Assembly (NCBI RefSeq): GCF_003054265.1
Contig: NZ_QBKT01000002.1
Coordinates: forward strand, 186,001-250,000
Direction of reading: 5' to 3'
DNA from: Kordia periserrulae
GTDB taxonomy: Bacteria; Bacteroidota; Bacteroidia; Flavobacteriales; Flavobacteriaceae
DNA: 64,000 nt
A program made the position numbers and the translations under genes. Positions 55,151 to 64,000 of the stretch are shown here, in pieces. Each line of letters opens with the position of its first letter. Within the stretch, counting starts at the first letter, position 1. The notes beneath the pieces are model-generated. The model did no database searches. It was not told the DNA's origin and was given only the letters and a program-made list of their open reading frames with translations.

Positions 55151-55591
55151 ATGGGCGATATTGCGAAAGATATACAATCATCATTTCCATCAGAAAGAGT
55201 GAAAGCCTTTATAAATATCAAATACACGGCAAACTGGATCAACAGTCAGGAAAACGAATTTTTCAAGCCATTCGGTATTTCTCCGCAACAATTCAACATA
55301 CTCCGAATTTTAAAAGGAGCTGGAGAAGCAATCAAAGTGCAACAAATCAAAGACCGCATGATTGAAAGAGCGCCGAATGCCACAAGATTGATGGACAAGC
55401 TATGCGCAAAGGATTTAATAGAGCGCATTCCTTGTCCAACCGACAGAAGAGTTGTTCACATCGCAATTACCGATGACGGACAAAAACTACTATCTACCAT
55501 TGCGGAAAGTATGCCAAACAACGATTGGTTAGGTAAACTTACGGAAGAAGAAGCTTCACAACTAAGCAATCTTTTGGATAAAATCCGCTAA
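55151..55591 (+). CDS. MarR-family transcriptional repressor
   Basis: The 146-residue start at 55151 (M-G-D-I-A-K-D-I-Q) is chosen because the longer reading from 55034 runs through heptad repeats. The winged-helix pattern is clear: F-N-I-L-R-I-L-K-G-A near 49, a recognition helix with N-A-T-R-L-M-D-K-L near 75, and the wing C-P-T-D-R-R-V-V near 95. MarR proteins bind phenolic or redox ligands. The two copies of one palindrome in this group make auto-local control likely. Confidence 0.9.
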   Translation: MGDIAKDIQSSFPSERVKAFINIKYTANWINSQENEFFKPFGISPQQFNILRILKGAGEAIKVQQIKDRMIERAPNATRLMDKLCAKDLIERIPCPTDRRVVHIAITDDGQKLLSTIAESMPNNDWLGKLTEEEASQLSNLLDKIR

Positions 55592-55608
55592 AAAAAAATT
55601 TAATCAAA

Positions 55609-55626
55609 TATTTTCCATGGAAAATA
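55609..55626. promoter_or_regulatory. MarR-type operator, copy 2, before the first pirin gene
   Basis: TATTTTCCATGGAAAATA is a perfect 18-bp palindrome, one base different from the copy at 53881-53898. It ends 25 nt before the pirin ATG. Confidence 0.7.
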
Positions 55627-55651
55627 AATAAAAGAAAGGAAATTAGAAATC

Positions 55652-56509
55652 ATGAAAACCTTAAAAAGCATCGCATATAAAGGAAAAAGTGACTTTGTAA
55701 ACATGGGCGGAAATTTAATTCGCCAACCATTACCAACACAAACGCTCGACCAAGTAGATCCATTTTTGCTGTTGCATCATTACAAATACGATGTCGGACC
55801 GTACAGTCCAGGCCTATCTTTATCGCCGCATCCACATCGCGGATTTGAGCCTGTAACATTTCTCATCAAAGGAGAGCAATTGCATAGAGATTCACTTGGA
55901 AACGAAGGCAGTTTAAGTGCTGGCGATGTACAATGGATGACGGCAGGAAGCGGAATTGTACACGATGAAGGACCAACAAAAGATTTTGTCGGAACCATGG
56001 AAGGAATCCAATTATGGGTAAATCTTCCAAGCAAATTCAAAATGGCAACGCCAAAATACCAAGACATAAAATCTGAAAACATTCCAACAATTACTGTTGA
56101 AAATGGTAAAGGAAGCATAAAAGTTGTGGCAGGTGAACTTAACGGACAAAAAGGAGCAGCAAGTACTTTTACAGAAGTTAATGCATTCATTGTCAAATTG
56201 GAAGTGGAAGATGCAACAACGATTGATATTCCAAAACATCATGAAACGTTGGTGTATCTGTTAGAAGGGGAAACACAGATTAACGAGGAGCAAACACTCA
56301 AATTAGGACAAATACAACTCCTAACATTTCACAAAGATGGTGACGCAATTACGCTTGAAGCCAACAAAAATAGTACACTCTTAGTGCTTTCTGGTGAACC
56401 GATACAAGAAAAAGTCGCTTCGTGGGGACCGTATGTCATGAACACCCAAACCGAAATCATGGAAGCCATGCGCGACTATCAACAGGGAAAAATGGGGCAT
56501 TTGTATTAG
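55652..56509 (+). CDS. Pirin family protein
   Basis: This 285-residue bicupin has the pirin metal signature: P-H-P-H-R-G-F-E-P-V-T near 65-75 and G-I-V-H-D-E near 108. It includes Q-L-H-R-D-S-L-G near 80 and H-E-T-L-V-Y-L-L-E-G in the second cupin near 196. Pirins bind Fe and some have quercetinase activity. The operator palindrome sits in its leader. Confidence 0.92.
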   Translation: MKTLKSIAYKGKSDFVNMGGNLIRQPLPTQTLDQVDPFLLLHHYKYDVGPYSPGLSLSPHPHRGFEPVTFLIKGEQLHRDSLGNEGSLSAGDVQWMTAGSGIVHDEGPTKDFVGTMEGIQLWVNLPSKFKMATPKYQDIKSENIPTITVENGKGSIKVVAGELNGQKGAASTFTEVNAFIVKLEVEDATTIDIPKHHETLVYLLEGETQINEEQTLKLGQIQLLTFHKDGDAITLEANKNSTLLVLSGEPIQEKVASWGPYVMNTQTEIMEAMRDYQQGKMGHLY

Positions 56510-56639
56510 GTTCTAGGTATTGGGTTTTAGGTGTTAGTAAGAAACAAATTGACAAAAAGCAAAGAGCCAAGAGTCTAGAATCTAGAGTCTAGAGCCAAGA
56601 CAAATCAACAAAAAACAGACAACAAAGAACAAACAACAC
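56510..56639. repeat. Heptad element between the two pirin genes
   Basis: GT units (GTTCTAG, GTATTGG, GTTTTAG, GTGTTAG) occupy 56510-56537. A/C-side units from 56563 (AGAGCCA, AGAGTCT, AGAATCT, AGAGTCT, AGAGCCA, AGACAAA) run to about 56639, near the next ATG. Confidence 0.85.
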
Positions 56640-56647
56640 AAAAAAAA

Positions 56648-57364
56648 ATGAAAACAATACTTCACAAAGCAGATTCACGAGGAAAAGCAGATCACGGATG
56701 GTTGAAAAGTTATCATAGTTTCAGTTTCGCAAATTTTTACGATCCTAACAAAATGGGATTTGGACAATTACGCGTCTTAAATGATGATATAGTACAACCA
56801 AAAATGGGCTTTGGCACACATCCGCACCAAAACATGGAAATCATTTCCATTCCATTAAGCGGTGCCTTATCTCACAAAGATAGTATGGACAACAAACGCG
56901 CCATCACAGTAGGAGAAGTACAAGTCATGTCTGCCGGAACAGGCTTGCAACATTCCGAATTTAACGATAGCAAAACCGATGAGGTCAATTTTTTGCAATT
57001 GTGGATTCAACCCAAAGAATTGGGCGTAACACCGCGTTATGAGCAAAAACAATTTGACCAAAGTAAGCAAAACAATCAATTTCAAACTGTAGTTGCTCCC
57101 AAAGACAATATAGTAGAAGAAGCACTTTGGATTCACCAAGATGCGTACATTTCATTAGGAAACTTTGATGCTTCACAAACAGTAGCATTCCAACTGAAAA
57201 ATGCAGCGCACGGAATCTACGTATTTGTACTAGAAGGCGAAATTGCAATTGGAGACCAAATACTTTCTCAAAAAGACGCCTTAGGTATTTGGGAAACGGA
57301 AAATGTTGCAATAGATATCAAAGAAGATGCTAAAATTTTAATCGTGGAAGTTCCGATGAATTAA
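56648..57364 (+). CDS. Pirin family protein, YhhW-like
   Basis: This 238-residue protein follows the YhhW pattern. It starts R-G-K-A-D-H-G-W-L-K-S-Y-H-S-F-S-F-A, with metal ligands in H-P-H-Q-N-M-E-I near 58-65 and in Q-H-S-E near 101-104. The E. coli relative is a quercetinase. It is divergent in sequence from the first pirin and is not a simple duplicate. A terminator follows. Confidence 0.92.
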   Translation: MKTILHKADSRGKADHGWLKSYHSFSFANFYDPNKMGFGQLRVLNDDIVQPKMGFGTHPHQNMEIISIPLSGALSHKDSMDNKRAITVGEVQVMSAGTGLQHSEFNDSKTDEVNFLQLWIQPKELGVTPRYEQKQFDQSKQNNQFQTVVAPKDNIVEEALWIHQDAYISLGNFDASQTVAFQLKNAAHGIYVFVLEGEIAIGDQILSQKDALGIWETENVAIDIKEDAKILIVEVPMN

Positions 57365-57390
57365 AATCTTAGTCCAAAACCAAATATATA

Positions 57391-57434
57391 AAAGGTTGTT
57401 TGAAGAGAAAAAAAGCTTTTCAAACAACCTTTTT
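57391..57434 (+). terminator. Intrinsic terminator after the second pirin
   Basis: AAAGGTTGTTTGAA (57391-57404) pairs with TTCAAACAACCTTT (57419-57432), then more T residues. It should close the MarR-controlled group. Confidence 0.9.
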
Positions 57435-57459
57435 TAATTCCAATTCAACTCAAATCTGA

Positions 57460-59589
<2,130 letters not shown>

Positions 59590-59591
59590 AG

Positions 59592-59843
59592 GTGCTAGTT
59601 TTTTGTTGTCTGTTTTTTGTTTTTCGAAGTTTCTAAGAATAATTCAGCATCAATAGGAGAAAAATAGAAAATGTAAAACCGCAAAATGTAAAATATAAAA
59701 ATAATTTTGCTAACAGCTAACAGCTAACAGCTAACAGCTAACAGCTAACAGCTAACAGCTAACAGCTAACAGCTAACAGCTAACAGCCACCAATAAACGA
59801 ATAACAAAAAACAAAAAACAATCTAAAACCAAACACCCAACAC
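59592..59843. repeat. Heptad element with (TAACAGC)11
   Basis: GT units (GTGCTAG, TTTTTTG twice, TTGTCTG, TTTTTCG) begin 2 nt after the stop, at 59592-59626. At 59711-59787 TAACAGC is repeated exactly 11 times, then A/C units continue in the same phase to the TraB stop codon. Confidence 0.95.
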
Positions 59844-60734
59844 CTAGTAAACAGGCTCCACCGTATATCCTTGTTTTCTCAACAAATTAATCACGCCTTG
59901 TTCGCCAGGTAAATGTAGTGCGCCAACTCCTATAAATGCTGGTGCTTCTTTGGCAATTTTTTCAATCAGTGGAATCCAGTTTCGGTTGCGCTGATCGACC
60001 AAACTTTCTTGAAAATCAGCTTCCAAACCTTGTTCTGTCATGACATTTAACAAACCTTCCAAATCTTCCGCATTGTAATATTTCGTCATTTTTTCAAAGC
60101 TTTTACGACTTTCATCCATGCCTGTATTTGCCATTTCTACCAATGATTTCAATTGCTCGTCATACGGAATTTGATCAAATACGTTCATTTGGTCTTCAAT
60201 TGTTTCCAATCCAATTACTGCTTCATTTTGTTCTTTGGCAATTTTCATAAACTCCGTTTCATACGCCGTTCCGTTGTCACAAACTGCCATTTTTGATGTC
60301 AAAGTCGCCGTAATGGCAAAAGGTTTCATCGTGTTAAACATTTTTAAATCCACACCAACTTGCTCCTTAAAAAAATCGGACAAGGTTTTATAATCGTCTT
60401 CATTCATCATGCCTTGAATGGTTTTTCCTTTTTCCATAAAAATAAGCTTCATCATATCGGCTTGCAACTTTGGATTGGTCATGTCAATTTCCAATACCAA
60501 ACGTTCTGTTTCGTCAAAGGCTTTGCGCAGTTTATCTGTGTAAGTATAATCGCAGGTTAAGTGAATTGTTCCGTATAAATAGGAAGGTTTTTCAATACCG
60601 TTTCCAGAAATTTTCCAAAGTAATGAGTTTTCTAATTTTGAGCTTTTGTTGCTAGTTGCTACAGATTTACTAGAATTGCAGCCAATGAGTAGTATAAATA
60701 CGATGAGTATACTTAGGGAAAATTTTATTTTCAT
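59844..60734 (-). CDS. TraB/GumN family lipoprotein
   Basis: The 296-residue protein has a lipobox (L-I-G-C-N near 15-19). The TraB/GumN motifs are present: Y-L-Y-G-T-I-H near 53-59, G-L-E-T near 175, and a C-terminal F-I-G-V-G-A-L-H-L-P-G near 267-277. The family is thought to be metal-dependent proteases of the Tiki type. It is probably in the outer membrane or periplasm. Confidence 0.9.
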   Translation of the reverse strand: MKIKFSLSILIVFILLIGCNSSKSVATSNKSSKLENSLLWKISGNGIEKPSYLYGTIHLTCDYTYTDKLRKAFDETERLVLEIDMTNPKLQADMMKLIFMEKGKTIQGMMNEDDYKTLSDFFKEQVGVDLKMFNTMKPFAITATLTSKMAVCDNGTAYETEFMKIAKEQNEAVIGLETIEDQMNVFDQIPYDEQLKSLVEMANTGMDESRKSFEKMTKYYNAEDLEGLLNVMTEQGLEADFQESLVDQRNRNWIPLIEKIAKEAPAFIGVGALHLPGEQGVINLLRKQGYTVEPVY

Positions 60735-60849
60735 AATAGGATTTTAAAATGATGCTAATTTTTGGCTAAATATACTAAAAATATGTGCGTACTTTTTTGA
60801 AACTTTTTAGAACAATTTTGTGGATTGACAGGATAAATTTTTAGTTTTT

Positions 60850-60992
60850 GGATTAAAATTCGATATTTGCAATTCACCAAAGCGCAAAGGATTGAGGTAT
60901 TTGTTGAAGCTCCTCGCAGAGAGCGACTACCGAAAGCCTGACTTTTATAGTTGCTGAGGCACTCGAAGCAATTGTAAAAGATGCGCCAAAAT
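60850..60992. other. Unexplained non-coding stretch before the CAL67264-like gene
   Basis: This part of the 266-bp gap is richer in GC than other gaps here (for example GAAGCTCCTCGCAGAGAGCG) and contains short stop-free fragments in all frames but no full ORF. It could be a degraded gene or a structured leader. Confidence 0.25.
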
Positions 60993-61000
60993 AATAAACT

Positions 61001-61183
61001 ATGGGAATGAACAAAAATACAGTATTAGCTTGGGCGACATTTATTATGATTATTGTTGGAATAGGGCTCATTATTTTAGGCATCATAAAATATGAAGATG
61101 TTGCAGCCATTGGATTTGCTGCAGTGGGCGTTGGTTTTTTTGCCATCGCGTGGGTTTTTAACGCATTAAAAGGTAGAGTATAA
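61001..61183 (+). CDS. CAL67264 family small membrane protein
   Basis: This 60-residue protein begins M-G-M-N-K-N-T-V-L-A-W-A-T and has two hydrophobic segments (about 11-30 and 35-52), ending F-N-A-L-K-G-R-V. It matches my memory of the flavobacterial CAL67264 family closely. The function is unknown. A terminator follows 25 nt after the stop. Confidence 0.85.
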   Translation: MGMNKNTVLAWATFIMIIVGIGLIILGIIKYEDVAAIGFAAVGVGFFAIAWVFNALKGRV

Positions 61184-61208
61184 TACTGAATACTGTTACT
61201 AAAAATAG

Positions 61209-61233
61209 AGCTTCCATACTGGAAGCTTTTTTT
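61209..61233 (+). terminator. Intrinsic terminator after the small membrane gene
   Basis: AGCTTCC (61209-61215) pairs with GGAAGCT (61221-61227) around ATACT, followed by seven T residues. Confidence 0.9.
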
Positions 61234-61301
61234 ATACAAAAGTTTATATTTTGAGTGAAAAATTGTAGCTTTACCAAGAATCGAAATTTTAGTATTCTAA
61301 A

Positions 61302-61340
61302 TAAATATTCTCAAGTACATTAAATATTCTTGAGCATTGC
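61302..61340. promoter_or_regulatory. Paired direct/inverted repeat before the ECF sigma gene
   Basis: TAAATATTCTCAAG is followed 19 nt later by TAAATATTCTTGAG, forming a direct repeat with inverted ends CTCAAG and CTTGAG. It lies about 75-115 nt upstream of the sigma ATG. Its role is open. Confidence 0.3.
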
Positions 61341-61414
61341 TATTCGATTCATCCCAAATTTGTTGAACTCACTTCGGTGAAAAAGCTTTTCTTAGTAAGA
61401 GCAATACTAAATAC

Positions 61415-61945
61415 ATGGAGTTAGAAACACTCATTGACCAATTTCAAAAAAAAGATGCCAAAGCCTTTGAAGCGTTATATCAAATGTATAACGATAGTAT
61501 TTTTGGTGTCATCAATACCATTGTGAAGAATGATGATATTGCCACCGAGATCATGCAAGATGTTTTTATAAAAGCCTGGAACAAAGCAGATAGCTATGCT
61601 GCTAAAAAAGGGCGTTTCTTTACGTGGTTGCTCAATATTGCGCGAAATGCAGCGATTGATAAAACCCGTTCCAAGTCATTTAAAAACGCGCAACAAAACC
61701 AAGACATCGATTTTTTCGTACATAGTATTGAAGGCAATGATCAATTGGATCAAAAAGTCAATGCCATAGGTATTAAAAAGTACGTTGGCAAGTTGGCAGA
61801 AAAATGCAAACAAATCATTGATTTTCTCTATTTTAAAGGATATACGCAAAAAGAAGCTTCAGAAGAGCTCGATATTCCTTTAGGAACTGTAAAAACAAGA
61901 AACAGAAACTGTATTGGTGAACTTAGAAAAGCCTTGGAAGTATAA
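61415..61945 (+). CDS. ECF-family RNA polymerase sigma factor
   Basis: This 176-residue sigma-70-like protein has region 2 at about 18-90 (A-F-E-A-L-Y-Q-M-Y, D-V-F-I-K-A-W, F-T-W-L-L-N-I-A-R-N-A-A-I-D). Region 4 is at about 120-172 (F-K-G-Y-T-Q-K-E-A-S-E-E-L-D-I-P-L-G-T-V-K). Regions 1.2 and 3 are absent. It overlaps the anti-sigma gene by one base, a coupled pair. Confidence 0.95.
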   Translation: MELETLIDQFQKKDAKAFEALYQMYNDSIFGVINTIVKNDDIATEIMQDVFIKAWNKADSYAAKKGRFFTWLLNIARNAAIDKTRSKSFKNAQQNQDIDFFVHSIEGNDQLDQKVNAIGIKKYVGKLAEKCKQIIDFLYFKGYTQKEASEELDIPLGTVKTRNRNCIGELRKALEV

Positions 61946-62763
61946 TGGATAGTAAAGAATACATAGCATCTGGAATTTTGGAACTGTATGTTGCAGGCGC
62001 ACTTTCTGAAAAAGAAAATGAGGAAGTGTACGCAATGATGCAACAGTATCCAGAAGTAAAGCAAGAAGTGCTTTCCATTGAAGCTGCCGTTGTCAACTTG
62101 ACAGCAGCAACCGCAAACAAAGATACTTCTAGTAAATTTGACACGATTAAGCAACGATTAGGACTTTCAAATACTGCTTCAGATGCAGACGAAACTCCTG
62201 TGATTCCGCTGCAGCCTAAGAAATCTATATTCCGTTACGCAGGTTGGGCAGCAGCCATTGTATTTGCAACCGGTTTGTTGTACACGGCAGTGTTGTATAA
62301 CGATTTAGAATCTGAAATAGAAGTTGTGCGTGCTGAACGAGAAGACTTGAAAAAACAAATTTATGAAGCAAATAGCGACTTAACAGCCGCAAACGATTTG
62401 TTAGATGCACTGCGAATCAAAGATATCATTACGGTTCCGTTAGGTGGACAGCAAGTTTCTCCAGAATCGTATGCCAAAGTATACTGGGATAAAAAATCGA
62501 ATAGTATTTACTTAGATTTACAAGGACTGCCTGAGCCGCCTCCAGGAAAAGTATATCAAGTTTGGTCGCTGAAATTAAATCCACTGACGCCGACAAGTTT
62601 AGGTGTGATTGAAGATTTTGCAGGTGATAAAGACAAAGTATTTGATTTACAAAACGCAAACGAATCCGAAGCCTTTGGAATTACCTTAGAACCAGCAGGT
62701 GGAAGCGAATCGCCAACGTTAGAACAATTGTACACGCTTGGTGTTGTGGCTTCGAATCCATAA
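61945..62763 (+). CDS. RskA-like anti-sigma factor
   Basis: This 272-residue membrane protein starts on the A of the sigma stop codon (TAATG). The N-terminal 90 residues should bind the sigma factor. One membrane segment follows (R-Y-A-G-W-A-A-A-I-V-F-A-T-G-L-L-Y, about 94-110), then a coiled coil (E-S-E-I-E-V-V-R-A-E-R-E-D-L-K-K). The periplasmic RskA-type domain contains P-P-P-G-K-V-Y-Q-V-W-S-L. The expected zinc-binding HxxxCxxC is absent. Confidence 0.92.
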   Translation: MDSKEYIASGILELYVAGALSEKENEEVYAMMQQYPEVKQEVLSIEAAVVNLTAATANKDTSSKFDTIKQRLGLSNTASDADETPVIPLQPKKSIFRYAGWAAAIVFATGLLYTAVLYNDLESEIEVVRAEREDLKKQIYEANSDLTAANDLLDALRIKDIITVPLGGQQVSPESYAKVYWDKKSNSIYLDLQGLPEPPPGKVYQVWSLKLNPLTPTSLGVIEDFAGDKDKVFDLQNANESEAFGITLEPAGGSESPTLEQLYTLGVVASNP

Positions 62764-62789
62764 CATAAAATAAACATTTAAAATAATAC

Positions 62790-62843
62790 ATCTTCAATTT
62801 GTAGCAGTGCATTCGTACGACTACAGATTGAAGATTTTTTTTG
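62790..62843 (+). terminator. Intrinsic terminator after the sigma/anti-sigma pair
   Basis: ATCTTCAATTTGTAG (62790-62804) pairs with CTACAGATTGAAGAT (62821-62835) with one wobble, followed by eight T residues. Confidence 0.9.
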
Positions 62844-62894
62844 GTATGTTTATTGAAAAGATTCTTTTAAAAATAGCATCAACCAATCATTATA

Positions 62895-63596
62895 ATGAAA
62901 GTACAGAAATATTGTTTTATAGGAATATGTGTATTCTTTTTTATAAAATGCTCACAAAAAGAAACAAATAGCAACCCTTGTGCAAACGAAATCAGTTTAT
63001 TCTCCACTTCCGATACTCTCAAAAACATAACAATTGACTATCAATTAAAGGGAAAAAACTTTGCAAATTCGATAGATGAAAAATTGGAAAAGCTTGTATG
63101 TGGGGCATTGACCAATTTCGGATTGATCTTAGAAAACCAAGAAGTCATCAAAGTTCAATATCGAAAAAAATGTCAAGACGGAATCGGAATGATAAGTTGT
63201 TATAAAGAACAGTTTAGTATAAAAGCGTTGCTCAACGAAAAAGGGAGTGTTTTATTTGCATACGAATCTATTCCTATTGATTCTATAAAATATTGGATAC
63301 GTGATAATTTCTGGGATGACGGAACATATTATTACGACAAAACTTCAGTGCAATGGGAAACAGAAACACCAAAGGATAGCATAGAAAAAGTATTATCTAC
63401 AATCAAAGATGGGTATCTTCTAATTTACGAAAAGCTGTCTCAGAAGCTGTTTGCTAAAAAAGTTTGTGAATTACAACCGGCAGAAATGCAGCAACTGAAA
63501 GAACAATTGTCATTTACAATACAATTAAATATGGAATATAAAATTCCGCCACCGCCACCGCCACCGCCAATTCCAGCAGCTTCTGTCTATAAATAA
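62895..63596 (+). CDS. Lipoprotein of unknown function with poly-proline tail
   Basis: This 233-residue protein has a lipobox (F-F-I-K-C near 15-19) and a polar mature part. It ends in eight consecutive prolines followed by I-P-A-A-S-V-Y-K. The central region K-N-I-T-I-D-Y-Q-L-K-G-K-N-F-A-N is strand-rich. I do not recognise a family. The membrane protein at 30532 also ends in a proline run. Confidence 0.7.
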   Translation: MKVQKYCFIGICVFFFIKCSQKETNSNPCANEISLFSTSDTLKNITIDYQLKGKNFANSIDEKLEKLVCGALTNFGLILENQEVIKVQYRKKCQDGIGMISCYKEQFSIKALLNEKGSVLFAYESIPIDSIKYWIRDNFWDDGTYYYDKTSVQWETETPKDSIEKVLSTIKDGYLLIYEKLSQKLFAKKVCELQPAEMQQLKEQLSFTIQLNMEYKIPPPPPPPPIPAASVYK

Positions 63597-63602
63597 AAAA
63601 AA

Positions 63603-63624
63603 GACACTCCAAAAATGAAGTGTC
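63603..63624. terminator. Hairpin between convergent lipoprotein and TPR genes
   Basis: GACACT (63603-63608) pairs with AGTGTC (63619-63624). The A-run on its left becomes a T-run for the minus-strand gene. Confidence 0.7.
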
Positions 63625-63683
63625 CTTTCAATAAAAACCAATCGCCTAACAAAAAGTTAGCTTTTCAATAATTAACCAACTAC

Positions 63684-64000
63684 TTATAATCGTTGTATTT
63701 TTTGTGTCATCACAGGGCCAAGTTCAAAACTGCTTTCTAGTAATTCAGTCTTGATGTCTTTGATTTCCGCCGCTTTTCCATTCGCTTTTAAAATTTCAGC
63801 AATATGGTACTGCGCTACTGGCTCAAAGGTTTTGTCAATTACATGTTGTTCTGCAATTTCTAGTGCTTTTTCAGAATTTCCATGCAGGTGATATGTCCAA
63901 GCGAGTAAATCGTACGCTTGTGCTGTTGGACGATGTTGCACTTCTAATTTTGCCAATTCGAGTGCTTTTTCTGTATTGTTCAATTCTTCTGAAAGAATCG
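63684..64000 (-). CDS. Tetratricopeptide-repeat protein, partial
   Basis: The frame runs off the right edge, and only the C-terminal 105 residues are seen. They show TPR-like helices (A-L-E-L-A-K-L-E-V, A-Y-D-L-L-A-W-T-Y-H-L-H-G-N-S-E-K-A-L-E-I, A-Q-Y-H-I-A-E-I-L-K-A-N-G). TPR proteins are adaptors. The rest of the protein and its role cannot be seen. Confidence 0.75.
   Translation of the reverse strand, partial: ILSEELNNTEKALELAKLEVQHRPTAQAYDLLAWTYHLHGNSEKALEIAEQHVIDKTFEPVAQYHIAEILKANGKAAEIKDIKTELLESSFELGPVMTQKIQRL

Noticed and set aside
60874-61239. 121-codon minus-strand frame opposite the CAL67264-like gene
   Set aside because: It is antisense to the recognised small membrane protein and its terminator.

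Overview
The window looks like a chromosome segment of a marine member of the Flavobacteriaceae; gene content and style resemble Kordia, but the genus is an inference. Supporting signs are the low GC content, the TAnnTTTG-type -7 promoter boxes, TamB, YfbK-like VWA and DUF3857 proteins of Bacteroidetes type, a CAL67264-type small membrane protein, and a proteorhodopsin with a divergent blh gene. I see no transposase, integrase, phage gene, rRNA, tRNA or CRISPR array. Nearly all of it reads as core chromosome, but the intergenic DNA is unusually rich in repeats.

Layout. 1-9.6 kb: rsmE (cut by the left edge), tsaD, tamB (probable ATT start), pfkA-gapA, and a BadF-type sugar kinase. 9.6-17 kb: guaC, an orphan RiPP-like precursor, an RluA-type pseudouridine synthase, panB, several small secreted or membrane proteins, and sdaA. 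17-18.7 kb: the phototrophy pair, blh (retinal synthesis) and a green-type proteorhodopsin, divergent across an intergenic palindrome. 19-24 kb: dnaK, recQ, and an alpha/beta-hydrolase. 24.5-49.2 kb: dispersed menaquinone genes menI-menF-menD, menB, menA, menC and menE, interleaved with CvfB, a CPBP protease, a C1 peptidase, DUF proteins, a second RiPP-like precursor and a three-gene secreted set (MG2-like protein plus two DUF3857 proteins). 49.5-53.8 kb: a SusC-like/VWA fusion and an acyl-CoA carboxylase beta subunit. 53.9-57.4 kb: an apparent MarR regulon (FMN reductase, CDGSH protein, MarR, two pirins) with two copies of one operator palindrome. 57.5-64 kb: a 2,4-dienoyl-CoA reductase, a TraB lipoprotein, a CAL67264-type protein, an ECF sigma/anti-sigma pair, a lipoprotein, and a TPR protein cut by the right edge.

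How the genes work together. The men genes cover isochorismate to demethylmenaquinone except MenH; the hydrolase beside menI is an untested candidate for that step. Menaquinone-based respiration and a light-driven proton pump would both feed the proton motive force. The MarR genes look like a quinone or electrophile stress response.

Most striking signal. At about ten intergenic sites the DNA is built from degenerate tandem repeats of different sequence that all have a 7-nt period. G/T-rich heptads lie on the left and A/C-rich heptads on the right of the + strand, whatever the direction of the flanking genes, so each element has the same layout on both strands. Several flank a short palindromic REP-like sequence. 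A 184-bp inverted repeat pair also brackets the 17-kb segment holding all men genes except menE.
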